A stretch of 64,000 nucleotides of DNA from Salinibacter ruber DSM 13855 (GTDB lineage Bacteria; Bacteroidota; Rhodothermia; Rhodothermales; Salinibacteraceae), in NCBI RefSeq assembly GCF_000013045.1, contig NC_007677.1, forward strand, positions 3,032,203 to 3,096,202, read 5' to 3'. The notes beneath the pieces were generated by a model. The model saw only the letters and a list, made by a program, of their open reading frames with translations. It searched no databases and was not told the DNA's origin. Positions 36,031 to 43,773 of this stretch are shown here, piece after piece (positions within the stretch are counted from its first letter, which is position 1; every line of letters starts with the position of its first letter). The translations under genes and the position numbers were made by a program.

Positions 36031-36849
36031 CTACGCCGTGGCGTCCGGGCGGCGGCCCACCACCGTGACGCTTTGCAGGGCGGCGTCGCCTGCCCGAAAG
36101 CGATCGAGTTCGGCGGCGCCTAGGTGCTCGGCCAGCAGCTCATCCGGCAGCGAGATGGGCTTTTCGGTGGCGATGTGCACGTCGGAGAACCCCGCCTCTC
36201 GAAGCCGGTCCAGGTACATATCTCGTTCCATCGCCCCGGCCACGCAGCCCACGTACAGCTCGGCGGCCTCACGCAGCCCGTCGGGCAGGGCCCCCGCGTG
36301 CACGACATCGGACACCGAAAACCGGCCGCCGGGCCGCAGCGCCCGGTGCATCTGGGCGAACGCGGCCTCCTTGTCCGGCACGAGGTTGAGTACGCAGTTG
36401 CTCAGAATAACGTCGAACGCGCCGCTCTCGACCGGTAGGGCCTCGATGTCTCCAACCTCGAAGGTGACGTTGTCGTAGTCCAGTGTGTCGGCGTTCGCCC
36501 GGGCCTTCGCGACCATCTCCTCAGCGAAGTCGACGCCGTGGACGTGGCCGTCGGGCCCCACGGTGCGACGCGCCACGAAGGCGTCCATGCCCGCCCCCGA
36601 GCCGAGGTCGAGCACACGCTCGCCCGGCTGCAGACCCGCATGATCGGTGGGGCGCCCGCAGCCGAGGTCCAGGTCGGCGTCCGTGGCAATCGCGTCGGCG
36701 TAGTCCTCGCTCATGTCGACGTCCAGGCCTGCCTCCCCAGAGCCGGACGGTCCGCAACAGGAGTCGTCGGCGGTCGCAAGGGCCGCGTATTTGGCCCGGA
36801 CGGTCGATTTGAGATCGTCGGCGGAAGCGTGAGGGCGGGTCATGGCCAT
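36031..36849 (-). CDS. arsM: Arsenite methyltransferase
   Basis: This is a 272-residue SAM-dependent methyltransferase. The SAM motif is VLDLGSGAGMDAFVAR. Arsenic-binding cysteines appear in DDSCCGPSG, LSNCVLNLVPDKEAAF and ELYVGCVAGAMER, the usual ArsM arrangement. It converts arsenite to methylated forms. The ATG at 36849 overlaps the arsR stop as TAATG, a sign of translational coupling; a second ATG two codons later is an alternative. Confidence 0.93.
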   Translation of the reverse strand: MAMTRPHASADDLKSTVRAKYAALATADDSCCGPSGSGEAGLDVDMSEDYADAIATDADLDLGCGRPTDHAGLQPGERVLDLGSGAGMDAFVARRTVGPDGHVHGVDFAEEMVAKARANADTLDYDNVTFEVGDIEALPVESGAFDVILSNCVLNLVPDKEAAFAQMHRALRPGGRFSVSDVVHAGALPDGLREAAELYVGCVAGAMERDMYLDRLREAGFSDVHIATEKPISLPDELLAEHLGAAELDRFRAGDAALQSVTVVGRRPDATA

Positions 36850-37187
36850 TAGCAACAATGTTGAGAGGGCTGTGAGAGCGACAGGGCGTCGAAAAAGTCG
36901 CCCGTGTCTTCGCTGAGGGCCCGCATCGCCTCCGGGTTGAGGCAGTAGCAGGTCCGCCGTCCCTCGATGGTCCCCTGAATCAGCCCGACCTCCTTCAGCG
37001 CCTTCAAGTGCTGGGAAACGGTCGACTGGGCAAGCGGCAGGTCGTCCACGATTTCGCCGCAGACGCACTCGTCGCGCTCGGCCAGCAGCCGGACGATGGC
37101 CACACGGGCCGGGTGCCCCAGGGCTTTGAAGGCCTGGGCAAGGCGGCGATCCGCATCCGTGAAGGCGGCGTCGGCGGTCGCGGGCAT
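36849..37187 (-). CDS. arsR: ArsR-family arsenic-responsive repressor
   Basis: This is a 112-residue winged-helix regulator. The helix-turn-helix is AQSTVSQHLKALKEVGLIQG. The metalloid site is in ERDECVCGEIVD (Cys-x-Cys), and extra cysteines occur in RRTCYC and the final HCC. Arsenite binding releases it from DNA and derepresses the operon. A perfect palindrome at 37210-37229, 23 bases upstream of the start, is the likely operator. Confidence 0.93.
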   Translation of the reverse strand: MPATADAAFTDADRRLAQAFKALGHPARVAIVRLLAERDECVCGEIVDDLPLAQSTVSQHLKALKEVGLIQGTIEGRRTCYCLNPEAMRALSEDTGDFFDALSLSQPSQHCC

Positions 37188-37209
37188 GGGGGGCACGCAT
37201 TTTGATCGT

Positions 37210-37229
37210 TTATCGTCGATATACGATAA
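37210..37229. promoter_or_regulatory. Palindromic ArsR operator
   Basis: TTATCGT (37210-37216) and ACGATAA (37223-37229) form perfect arms around CGATAT. The sequence and the position just upstream of arsR fit an ArsR/SmtB-type operator. It also lies upstream of the plus-strand gene at 37362 and might influence both. Confidence 0.75.
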
Positions 37230-37361
37230 GTGCAGAAGTTGGGGATGTTTCGCACCGTCTCCCGATGCCACGCCGCCGAGGGGGACGGTGGGGAACTGAA
37301 CGATCCACGCTGTTTTTCGTCGCGAGTGAACGGCACACCGCCCCGAATGCCCCGCCCAGCC

Positions 37362-38060
37362 ATGCTTCCGCGCCCCATCCGCGTTTTGCTTCTCCTCGGA
37401 GGTCTCGGCCTGGGACTCTCCTCCGCCCCGCTTCATGCCCAGCAGGTGCTGGTCGACGACCCGACGAGCGTTCCTCGCGGCGCGGCCCAGTTGGAGGCGT
37501 GGCACAGCGTGGAGGAGTCCTGGATGGCCCCGGCCCTGCGGGTGCATCCAACCCTGGAGCTGGCCGCGGGCGCCGCGTTTCTCGCGACCGGGATCGAGGA
37601 CCGGCGGACCGTGGAGTACAGCGCGGAGGGAAAACTGCTTCTTCGCCCAGGGTCGGCGCACCGGATTGGGGTCGCGGCCGTCGGCGGGGTGGGCGTCCGC
37701 CAGCTCGGCGTGCCCCGGGATCGACCGGCCAGTGTCTACGGGTACGGCGTCGTTAGTCAGGACCTCGGGGCCGGCCTCACCGCCTACCAGAACGTCGGGT
37801 GGGTGAACGAAGAGAATGGGCCCCACGAGCTCACGTGGGGGGCCCGGCTCGACTGGTCTCCCCTCGACCGGGCCACCCTCATTGGGGAGGTGTACGGGGA
37901 GGGGCGCTCGAATCCCTCGCTGCAGGCCGTGCTGCGCACCGTGCTCCTGCCAGACCGCATCGAAATGGATGTGTCGGTCACGCGTGGCGGGTCGGTCGAC
38001 GGGCGGAGCACGTGGGCCACCCTCGGGTTCACCTTCATGTCGGCGCCACTGTACCCGTAA
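37362..38060 (+). CDS. Exported outer-membrane-like beta-barrel protein
   Basis: This is a 232-residue protein. The ATG at 37362 gives a signal peptide (MLPRPIRVLLLLGGLGLGLS, ending LHAQ). Alternating polar/hydrophobic strands follow (for example ATLGFTFMSAPLYP at the end, with several short amphipathic strands such as RIEMDVSVTRGG). The layout fits a small outer-membrane beta barrel. It is divergent from the ars operon with the palindrome in between, so a link to metal stress is possible. Another in-frame ATG at 37347 exists. Confidence 0.7.
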   Translation: MLPRPIRVLLLLGGLGLGLSSAPLHAQQVLVDDPTSVPRGAAQLEAWHSVEESWMAPALRVHPTLELAAGAAFLATGIEDRRTVEYSAEGKLLLRPGSAHRIGVAAVGGVGVRQLGVPRDRPASVYGYGVVSQDLGAGLTAYQNVGWVNEENGPHELTWGARLDWSPLDRATLIGEVYGEGRSNPSLQAVLRTVLLPDRIEMDVSVTRGGSVDGRSTWATLGFTFMSAPLYP

Positions 38061-38284
38061 CCCCGGTCGCGTGCTCGGGGGCTGAATTCCTTCCGGCGCT
38101 TCAGGCCCGCCTCGCTGCGTCGCCACGGCCGCTGGGTCGTGCCCTTCGGCGCCTGCGTTCGTAGATCTCATCGTCCAGTGCGGCCGCGCGGGCCTGGATC
38201 GGGATCACGAGCAATCATTGGGAGGAAGAGGGGCCGCACTGATCCGTCTACGTTCACGCCATCAGGGATTCTCCCGATACCCGT

Positions 38285-38857
38285 ATGCCGGCCTCCTCTT
38301 CGTCCGACACCCGCAACGAAGGACGGCTCATGCAGGCGGCCCGTGCCGCCGCGTCGCTGGCCGCCCGGCTCACCACGGCCGCCGGCGCCTTGGCGGGCAC
38401 CTCGGCCGGGGCCGGGCTGCTGCTGTGGAGCCTCCTCTGGTGGCCTGTGGGCAGCCACTTGGCGTCCCTCGTGGGGGCCGGGGGCACATTCGTATTGCTG
38501 TTGGGCCCGTCGGCCGTCCTTGCTCTTTTCTACCTGGGCCTTCGCGACCTGCGGGCCCTCCCGGACCGGCTGGCCAACCGGACGGCCCGCACCGTCGAGC
38601 AGTCCGCCGACGCCGCCGAGGCAGTGGCCTCAGGCCCATCGGGGTCGGGCCTGTTCGGCCGCCTGTGGGGGATCGCAACGCAAATCTGGGCCCTCCGCGG
38701 CGTGCTTCTGGAAAACCGGGCGCTACTCGTCCGCTACGGCGCGCTGGTCCGGTTCGTCAATCCGGGCTTCCTGCTTCTGGTCGTGGGGGCTGCCGTCGCC
38801 ACGGGGCTGCTCGTGCCGGGTGCCCTGCTCGCCGTTCTCGTGGTCGGGCTTGTGTAG
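38285..38857 (+). CDS. Membrane protein of unknown function
   Basis: This is a 190-residue protein with three or four hydrophobic segments: AGLLLWSLLWWPVGSHL, FVLLLGPSAVLALFYLGL and the C-terminal PGFLLLVVGAAVATGLLVPG. The middle region (ALPDRLANRTARTVEQSADA) is amphipathic. I recognise no family. The hairpin at 38915-38930 may end its transcript. Confidence 0.65.
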   Translation: MPASSSSDTRNEGRLMQAARAAASLAARLTTAAGALAGTSAGAGLLLWSLLWWPVGSHLASLVGAGGTFVLLLGPSAVLALFYLGLRDLRALPDRLANRTARTVEQSADAAEAVASGPSGSGLFGRLWGIATQIWALRGVLLENRALLVRYGALVRFVNPGFLLLVVGAAVATGLLVPGALLAVLVVGLV

Positions 38858-38914
38858 GCGTAACGTCTCTGTAGGTGCAACGTCCCCGGCCCGCCCCCGT
38901 ACCGAGAACACAAC

Positions 38915-38930
38915 GGCCCGTGCGCCGGGC
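38915..38930. terminator. Short GC-rich hairpin
   Basis: GGCCCG and CGGGCC pair around TGCGC, followed by TTCACGGTT. It is a weak candidate terminator between the two small membrane-protein genes. Confidence 0.4.
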
Positions 38931-38962
38931 CTTCACGGTTCGTTCCCCAACCGCCCATTCCC

Positions 38963-39058
38963 ATGAGTTCCGCCGGCAGCTCGGCCGACCTCCTCCTCAC
39001 CCTGATGGGATACCTTCCCGGCCTCGTCCACGCCATCTGGATCATCGCCCGCCGGTAG
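38963..39058 (+). CDS. 31-residue half-Pmp3/YqaE-like membrane peptide
   Basis: The short frame encodes MSSAGSSADLLLTLMGYLPG followed by LVHAIWIIARR. This matches the second half of Pmp3/YqaE proteins (LLTLLGYLPGIIHALYVI). Those are about 52 residues long and have a first helix that is absent here. It would be a single-span membrane peptide. No in-frame stop lies for at least 20 codons upstream, but no ATG precedes this one either. It may be a degraded or natural mini-form. Confidence 0.6.
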   Translation: MSSAGSSADLLLTLMGYLPGLVHAIWIIARR

Positions 39059-39256
39059 TGGCGCCCGTCTCGTCAGGGCTGCAGAACCACGGCCGACCGG
39101 TTGACGACTCGTCGATCCGTAGTGCGGCTCATCGAACGCCCCGGATCGACGCGCCGTCTGCGCGTACGATCTTGCGCGTGCTCATCCGGGCGCGGATGGT
39201 GCGCCGTTGTTCTTCCTCTCGACACGAACGCGCAGTGGGAACCAGAACACACAACC

Positions 39257-40015
39257 ATGCGAACCTCACGATCGTCTTCCCTTCTTCGGCTCTTTCTCGC
39301 GAGTCTTCTGTTCTTGGGCCTGGGCGCCCTCACGACCGTCCACGCACAGGACACCAACGAGGACGCCCCCGGTGACGAGCCGGTTGCGGAGGAACAGGGC
39401 GCCGGCTTCTTTGCCGTCGGCACCCAGTTCACCGACCTCGCCCCCCTCAACGACCGCCTCGGGGGCGCCGGCTACCCGACGTTCGCGTCGGAGATGGTGT
39501 CCCTCGGCGGCGGGGGCTATGGCGTCGTGGCCAACCGCCTCATGCTGGGGGGCGAGGGGCACGGCCTCCTCACCGCGGACGGCTCCTTTCAGGGGCGAAA
39601 CGTCTCCGTGGGCGGGGGCTACGGCCTGTTCAATCTGGGCTACCTCTTTCGGCCGGCGTCCGGCCTACGGGTGTATCCGCTGCTCGGCCTCGGCGGGGGC
39701 GGCCTCCAACTGGACATCGAGAACGCAGGAACCGCAGACGACTTCGACGACGTGCTAGACAACCCCAACCGCAGCGCCTCGGTGGGACAGGCAAGTTTTC
39801 TCGTAAGCCTCGGGGGCGGGCTCGAATACCAGTTCGGCACGCCCGGCGAGGGGCGGACCGCGCGGCTCGGCCTGCGGGCCGGGTACATGGTCTCCGCCCT
39901 CCGTTCCGACTGGCAGCTCGGGGACAGCGCCCTGGCCGGCGGGCCGGACGCGTCGATGCAGGGGCCGTTCCTCCGCCTCACCATCGGGGGGATTAGCGAC
40001 TCGGACGACGAGTAG
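39257..40015 (+). CDS. Exported outer-membrane-like protein
   Basis: This is a 252-residue protein. The ATG at 39257 starts a signal peptide (MRTSRSSSLLRLFLASLLFL, ending VHAQ) and an acidic stretch follows. The rest contains Gly-rich amphipathic strands (MLGGEGHGLL, LFRPASGLRVYPLLGLGGGG, RLGLRAGYMVSAL) that suggest an outer-membrane beta barrel. No specific family is recognised. A frame upstream of this ATG contains no plausible signal. Confidence 0.7.
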   Translation: MRTSRSSSLLRLFLASLLFLGLGALTTVHAQDTNEDAPGDEPVAEEQGAGFFAVGTQFTDLAPLNDRLGGAGYPTFASEMVSLGGGGYGVVANRLMLGGEGHGLLTADGSFQGRNVSVGGGYGLFNLGYLFRPASGLRVYPLLGLGGGGLQLDIENAGTADDFDDVLDNPNRSASVGQASFLVSLGGGLEYQFGTPGEGRTARLGLRAGYMVSALRSDWQLGDSALAGGPDASMQGPFLRLTIGGISDSDDE

Positions 40016-40026
40016 CGTCTTTTTCC

Positions 40027-41289
40027 TTATCGGAGGGCATTCGTGCGAAGCCGCCCCACCTGCACGCCCTCTTCCGGATGGGTCCACGCGGCGTAGAGAT
40101 GCGGGCCGCTCCGCACCAGGCGCGGCATGCCCACGCCCCGCGAGGCGGACGCAAGCGTGGCCATCGGGACGGCGGGTCGGGACGCCCCGTCCGTCGCTAT
40201 GGCACGCACGCGAAGGGCGGGCGCGCCATCGGCGGACGTGCCGAGCCAGCTCACGGCGACCCGCCCCTCCCCCAGCCACGCCACGTCCACGCGGCCCGTC
40301 GGCGTGCCCTTCGCCACGACGATCGGGTCGCCAAACTGCCGCCCCCCGTCCGCCGAGAACGCCACGTTGACGCGCGGCACGCCCCCCGGCGCCGTGTACC
40401 ACGCCGCGGCCACCCGGTCGCCCGCCGCCGCCAGCGCCGGGCCGTTGACCGGACAGCCCTCGATCCGCCATCCGTCGTCGTGGAGGACGGCGGGGTCGGA
40501 CCACGACTGGCCGTCAAACCGCACGAGCCGGATGTTGCGAACCTCGTCCGCGGACCGGTCCCGGTACGCCACGAGGGCCTCGCCCTTGGTCCGCACCGCC
40601 GTGGTGGGGCAGCACTCGCAGGTGCGGTCGTCCAGCAGCGCCCGCTGCTCCACCGTGCCGGTCGCGTCGAGCACGCCCCCGCGGAGGGTCATCTCGCCCT
40701 CGTGTCCGTCACGCCCGGCCATCGTGCGCCCGTCGAGCCAGACGGCCAGCAGGCGATCGTCCGGCCACGGCAGCAGCGAGACGAAGCCGTGCTCCGTCGC
40801 CGTCCCGTCGTCGTGCGGCCTGACCGCCGACCGCCACGTGCCCGCCCCGTCGGTCTGTGTAATCTGCACCGCGTAGGCGAGGGGATCGGGGCCGGTACTC
40901 CGCAGGTACTGCGCGGCGAGGCGGCCGCTCGGCAGCGGACGGAGGGACGGCACGTCGGCCCAGTTCACGAACCAGTCGCCCCCGCGCGCTGCGGTGCGCG
41001 GCGCCGCCCAGCTCGTGTCATCGAGCGTGGCGTAGCGGAGGGCGTGCCGGTCCTCCCCGACCGGCTCGACCCAACTCATCCATACGGTCCCGTCCTCACC
41101 GGCATGAAGGTGGGGTTGTCCGCTCTCGGCAGGGGCCGGCCCGTTTAGGCGCGTGCCGGCCTCGGGGGACGCCGACGTGGCGGTGGGGGAGTCGGGATCA
41201 GACTGGCAGCCCAGCGCGACCAGCATCCCGGCGAGCAGAAGCCCTCCGAGCCGAAGCGGTCGAGGCAGCGACGGCGCGTATTGAGTCAC
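40027..41289 (-). CDS. Sialidase-like (BNR repeat) lipoprotein
   Basis: This is a 420-residue protein starting at a GTG. The lipoprotein signal ends VALGC. The sequence forms beta-propeller-like repeats with a BNR/Asp-box motif (FSADGGRQF) and several similar blades (TVWMSWVEP, LYAAWTHPEEG). An unusual DDRTCECCPTT segment could bind metal. Members of the exo-alpha-sialidase fold are glycosidases, but I see no clear sialidase catalytic triad, so it may be a binding protein. Confidence 0.7.
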   Translation of the reverse strand: MTQYAPSLPRPLRLGGLLLAGMLVALGCQSDPDSPTATSASPEAGTRLNGPAPAESGQPHLHAGEDGTVWMSWVEPVGEDRHALRYATLDDTSWAAPRTAARGGDWFVNWADVPSLRPLPSGRLAAQYLRSTGPDPLAYAVQITQTDGAGTWRSAVRPHDDGTATEHGFVSLLPWPDDRLLAVWLDGRTMAGRDGHEGEMTLRGGVLDATGTVEQRALLDDRTCECCPTTAVRTKGEALVAYRDRSADEVRNIRLVRFDGQSWSDPAVLHDDGWRIEGCPVNGPALAAAGDRVAAAWYTAPGGVPRVNVAFSADGGRQFGDPIVVAKGTPTGRVDVAWLGEGRVAVSWLGTSADGAPALRVRAIATDGASRPAVPMATLASASRGVGMPRLVRSGPHLYAAWTHPEEGVQVGRLRTNALR

Positions 41290-41335
41290 AAAGCAGCGGG
41301 GAATCTCTGAGACGAAACGTCGGCTTGCAGGCTCG

Positions 41336-41816
41336 TTACGCGTCGCGGACGAAGAAGATGTAGTCCGTGGGCCGGCGGGGCGACATCGGCCTCGCGGAGC
41401 ACGAGCGCAATCTGGGCGCGGTGGTGCGTGCCGTAGTTCACGACGTCACGACAGCGGTCGCGCAGGGGCGTCTCGAAGCGAGCCCCCGTGGAGTTGGTGT
41501 ACGCCACGGGCTGATCGAGGGCATCTCCGGACCGCTCTTCTAGCATCGACTGTCAGCGGGCGACACTCGTCCCGGCCCGCTCGGCACATGCCGCCAGGTC
41601 TTCGTCGACCCAAAGGGCCAGGTCCGCATGGGCCGTCCCCTCCACACGCCCGAACCACACGTCCTGAACGCGGAGGAGATGGCTGAGGAGCTCCACGGCC
41701 CGCACCGGCACGGCCTCGGCCGCCTGCATCGCGTCGAGCATCCGGGCATTGGCCCAGCGGGTGTATCGAAACAGCGTCTGAATGTCGTCGGCCGCGGGGG
41801 ACTGAGGAGCAGACAT
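41336..41816 (-). pseudogene. DinB-family gene with an in-frame stop and a frameshift
   Basis: The frame beginning at 41816 (MSAPQSPAADDIQTLFRYTRWANAR) is a DinB-like four-helix protein. It is interrupted by TGA at 41553-41555 after AERAGTSVAR. The same frame continues QSMLEERSGD, through YTNSTGARFETP and VNYGTHHRAQIALVLREADV. Here a Trp codon (TGG) is expected, as in related DinB proteins. Near the end the frame shifts: another frame reads PTDYIFFVRDA and stops at 41336. DinB proteins are metal-dependent thiol transferases or of unknown role. Two lesions suggest a decayed gene. Confidence 0.8.
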
Positions 41817-42037
41817 GGGCGGGACCAGTCGTGGACAAGATCATTGTGCGCCCAAAATGCACCACCCCGTGGCCCATTTCAACCCCGCGACGTTCATAGC
41901 ACGCCCGCCCCGAAAGAATCCCGAGATTCTGCAAGTGTCCTTGAACAGTCCGTCGTGCCCGACGTACCCCGATGTGTCACGTCGGTCCCGCGCGGCCCGA
42001 CCCCTCGTCGACTGATCACTCACGCCTCCGACCGCCC

Positions 42038-42466
42038 ATGCACGACTTTCTCGACCTTCCCGACCCCAACCTCGTCGGCATCACGCTGAGCGATACGCTG
42101 ACGGAGGACGACTACGAGGCGTTCACCTCGGCGCTCGAAGACCAGTTCGCGGCCCACATCACGACCCGCGTGCTGCTCGTGATGGAGGACGTGGACGACT
42201 GGGCCCCGGAGGAACGTTGGGAGGACCTGGCGTTCGACGTCCGCCACCTGAGCGACGTGGACAAGGTGGCCATCGTGAGCGACGACCCCTGGGAGCGCTG
42301 GCTGGAGAAAACCGAGGCCCTCTTCCCGATGTCGACGATCCAAACCTACGACGCGGCGGACCAGGAGGAGGCGCTCGACTGGATTCGGGGCGACATGGAC
42401 GTGCCCGGCGTCGGCCCCGGCAGTTCCTCCGACCCGGAGGCCTCCTTCGCCGACCAGGACGAGTAG
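42038..42466 (+). CDS. SpoIIAA-like protein
   Basis: This is a 142-residue acidic protein. LVGITLSDTLTEDDYEAFTS, HITTRVLLVMEDVDDW and DVDKVAIVSDDPWERWLEKT match the SpoIIAA-like (STAS-like) family, a fold of alternating strands and helices. The ATG at 42038 is preferred over an upstream GTG-type extension that has no conserved residues. It is close to a small winged-helix gene, with a gap of 30 bases. Function is unknown; relatives are lipid-binding or anti-anti-sigma-like. Confidence 0.8.
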   Translation: MHDFLDLPDPNLVGITLSDTLTEDDYEAFTSALEDQFAAHITTRVLLVMEDVDDWAPEERWEDLAFDVRHLSDVDKVAIVSDDPWERWLEKTEALFPMSTIQTYDAADQEEALDWIRGDMDVPGVGPGSSSDPEASFADQDE

Positions 42467-42496
42467 CTCCTGTTGGACTGTCCCCACCCGTCCCCG

Positions 42497-42718
42497 ATGT
42501 CGTCCCCCGACCTCTCCGACACCGAGGCCGACGTGCTCCGGGCCGTTCAGTCCGAGGCCACCGCCGACCTGTACGACCTCGCCCGGGCGGTGGGCACGGG
42601 CCCTCGGGCGGTGCAGGACGCCGTGCGGCGCCTTGCCCAACACGACCTCGTGCACGCGTCGGGGCGTCACGTGCGCTGCACAAACACGGGCGACCAGTGG
42701 GTTCGCGCCCACTCGTAG
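42497..42718 (+). CDS. Small winged-helix DNA-binding protein
   Basis: This is a 73-residue protein. SDTEADVLRAVQSEATADLYDL and ARAVGTGPRAVQDAVRRLAQ form helix-turn-helix and HDLVHASGRHVRCTNTG forms the wing, as in MarR/ArsR-like minimal winged-helix domains. It may regulate the preceding SpoIIAA-like gene. A terminator-like hairpin follows at 42755-42782. Confidence 0.65.
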   Translation: MSSPDLSDTEADVLRAVQSEATADLYDLARAVGTGPRAVQDAVRRLAQHDLVHASGRHVRCTNTGDQWVRAHS

Positions 42719-42754
42719 ACCGCCGCCGGGAGGGCCCCACCCATCGAAATAGAA

Positions 42755-42782
42755 GAGGCCCCGCTGCGCAGAACGGGGCCTC
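42755..42782. terminator. Bidirectional terminator hairpin
   Basis: GAGGCCCCG and CGGGGCCTC pair perfectly around ten bases. It lies between the winged-helix gene (plus) and the tRNA gene (minus) and can serve both. Confidence 0.75.
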
Positions 42783-42808
42783 GACGGCAATTCGGTGAAG
42801 ACATCAAG

Positions 42809-42881
42809 AGCCAACGACCGGACTCGAACCGGTGACCTGTCCCTTACGAGGGGACTGCTCTACCAGCTGAGCTACGTTGGC
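42809..42881 (-). tRNA. tRNA-Thr (anticodon CGU)
   Basis: Minus-strand cloverleaf: acceptor stem GCCAACG/CGTTGGC, D-arm GCTCAGCTGGTAGAGC, anticodon stem GTCCC/GGGAC with loop CTCGTAA (anticodon CGT), and T-arm ACCGG-TTCGAGT-CCGGT. It is 73 nt including the discriminator T; no CCA is encoded. CGU reads the codon ACG. Confidence 0.95.
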
Positions 42882-43014
42882 ATCGCGCTGGTATCTTTTT
42901 CTCGACGGATAGGCACGAACGGCCCGCAACGGAAGATCCCGGCCGCCCCCTACTTTCACGGTCGATTAACGGTCCAGAGAGCAACGCGCTTTCCGACACT
43001 GGGTCCTACGCTCG

Positions 43015-43770
43015 ATGATTCAACTCGACGGCGTTACCAAGCGCTACGGCGACGCCTACGCGGTGCAGGACATTAGCCTGACCGCCGCATCCGAGGCCAC
43101 AACCCTCCTCATCGGCCCGTCCGGCAGCGGCAAGTCGACCCTGCTCCGCCTGGTGATGGGGCTGACCTCCCCGGACGCCGGCACGGTCACCGTGGCGGGG
43201 GACCGGCTCACCCCGGCCACCGCCAGGGCCCTCCGCCGCCGCATGGGGTACGTGATCCAGGAGGGCGGCCTCTTCCCCCACCTCACGGGCCGGGCCAACG
43301 CCGCCCTTATGGCCCGCCACCTCGACTGGTCCCGGGAGCGCATCGACGCCCGCATCGAGGAGTTGACCCGGCTCGTCCAGCTCGACCCGGACCGCCTCGC
43401 GCAGTACCCGACGGAGCTCTCCGGCGGCCAGCGCCAACGCGTGAGCCTGATGCGCGCCCTCATGCTCGACCCCGACGTGCTCCTGCTCGACGAGCCGCTC
43501 GGCGCCCTCGACCCCATGATCCGGGCCGACCTGCAGGACGACCTGCGCGACATCTTCCGGCGCCTCGGCAAGACCGTCGTCTTCGTTACCCACGACATCG
43601 GCGAGGCCGCGTTCTTCGGCGACCAGATCGTGCTCCTCCGTGAGGGCCAGATCGAACAGCGCGGCGCCATGGCCACCCTCCTCGACGACCCGGCCTCCCC
43701 CTTCGTCACGGACTTCATCCAGGCCCAGCGCGCCCCGTTGGAGCATTTGCGAACTGAGGGTCGCGAATAA
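43015..43770 (+). CDS. Osmoprotectant ABC transporter, ATP-binding protein
   Basis: This is a 251-residue ATPase of the OpuC/ProV type. Walker A is GPSGSGKSTLL, the signature is LSGGQRQRVSLMRALM and Walker B is VLLLDEPLGALDP, followed by FVTHDIGEAAFFGD. It has no CBS tail. The next gene encodes its binding-protein/permease fusion three bases later. Together they import compatible solutes such as glycine betaine or choline, which would suit a salt-loving organism. Confidence 0.9.
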   Translation: MIQLDGVTKRYGDAYAVQDISLTAASEATTLLIGPSGSGKSTLLRLVMGLTSPDAGTVTVAGDRLTPATARALRRRMGYVIQEGGLFPHLTGRANAALMARHLDWSRERIDARIEELTRLVQLDPDRLAQYPTELSGGQRQRVSLMRALMLDPDVLLLDEPLGALDPMIRADLQDDLRDIFRRLGKTVVFVTHDIGEAAFFGDQIVLLREGQIEQRGAMATLLDDPASPFVTDFIQAQRAPLEHLRTEGRE

Positions 43771-43773
43771 GCC

